From contig NZ_JAKGTQ010000002.1 of assembly GCF_021568285.1 (NCBI RefSeq), positions 558,001 through 622,000 of the forward strand: 64,000 nt of DNA, given 5' to 3'. The DNA comes from Rheinheimera sp. UJ63 (GTDB lineage Bacteria; Pseudomonadota; Gammaproteobacteria; Enterobacterales; Alteromonadaceae). The notes beneath the pieces are model-generated. The model did not search any database. It had not been told where the DNA came from and was given only the letters and a program-made list of their open reading frames with translations. Shown here in pieces: positions 63,778 to 64,000 of the stretch (positions are counted from its first letter, which is position 1; every line of letters begins with the position of its first letter). The position numbers and the translations under genes were made by a program.

Positions 63778-64000
63778 ATGAAAACGTACTTCATTTTTAC
63801 ACGCAAGCAACGGGCTTCAGCACGGCTACTTGTTATTAATGCTGGCGTGGCCTTCCTTTTATATGTGGCTGCACACCACTATCTGCCTCAGTTAACAAGT
63901 GATAAGGATGCACTAACACAGCTTCTTAATGTGCTGGATATCGCTATTTGGGTTATTGAAGCCGTTTTACTTGGATTAGCACTGTGGTTTTGGCTTGAAA
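63778..64000 (+). CDS. Membrane protein, 3' partial
   Basis: The ATG at 63778 is preceded by AGGAAGG. The frame stays open to the window end, giving 74 residues: MKTYFIFTRKQRASARLLVI..., with two hydrophobic helices (about 17-32 and 53-74). The family cannot be told from this part. Confidence 0.6.
   Translation, partial: MKTYFIFTRKQRASARLLVINAGVAFLLYVAAHHYLPQLTSDKDALTQLLNVLDIAIWVIEAVLLGLALWFWLE

Overview
The window looks like a chromosomal segment of a marine or freshwater gammaproteobacterium, most plausibly an Alteromonadales/Chromatiaceae-type organism such as the Rheinheimera, Arsukibacterium or Alishewanella group. This is inferred from protein sequences and gene order, not from a marker search. 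Supporting signs are an Arg32-type EF-P beside EarP, the order rluC-HAD-maf-yceD-rpmF-plsX-fabHDG-acpP-fabF-pabC-mltG-tmk-holB-pilZ-tatD, a CrbS/CrbR-type acetate-switch locus, and a GntR-prpB-prpC-acnD-prpF methylcitrate operon.

Bases 1-9,810 hold housekeeping genes: the end of nadR, glnS, a DUF3185 protein, a LysE-family exporter, two unrecognised genes, earP-efp, a DUF1456 gene, and a minus-strand operon of an exonuclease, a CBS/nucleotidyltransferase protein and a membrane protein. Bases 9,900-19,810 form an acetate island: a two-subunit sodium:solute symporter, the hybrid sensor kinase CrbS, its response regulator CrbR, acetyl-CoA synthetase and a DcaP-like porin. Both divergent promoter regions of this island share a GAC-N4-GTC inverted repeat. 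RNase E, rluC and the fatty-acid/cell-envelope superoperon follow up to 38,360, then the propionate (2-methylcitrate) operon at 38,780-45,880.

Bases 46,170-62,320 are a chromosomal integron. intI is on the minus strand behind a LexA box and an attI-like region. A long cassette array follows with about 26 attC sites. Cassettes carry a DUF4265 protein, a nuclease-like protein, two GNAT acetyltransferases, several small membrane proteins, two lipoproteins, a YefM-YoeB toxin-antitoxin pair, a reverse-oriented CcdAB pair, and a decayed second yefM-yoeB. Eight cassettes (47,764-48,143 and 49,996-52,397) have no conserved ORF and belong to one homologous family of about 333-380 bp. At 56,215-56,372 there is a second attI-like element whose short palindromes have changed in a coordinated way relative to the first. 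An IS1111-type (IS110 family) element sits exactly at its recombination point.

Beyond the array lie a ParD-like/methionine aminopeptidase pair behind an 11-bp-arm inverted repeat and the start of a membrane protein cut by the window end. No tRNA, rRNA, CRISPR array or prophage was seen. The most interesting unexplained signals are the ORF-less cassette family, the internal attI-like element, the possible guide RNA of the IS, the shared acetate-island operator and a hairpin-rich intergenic repeat family.
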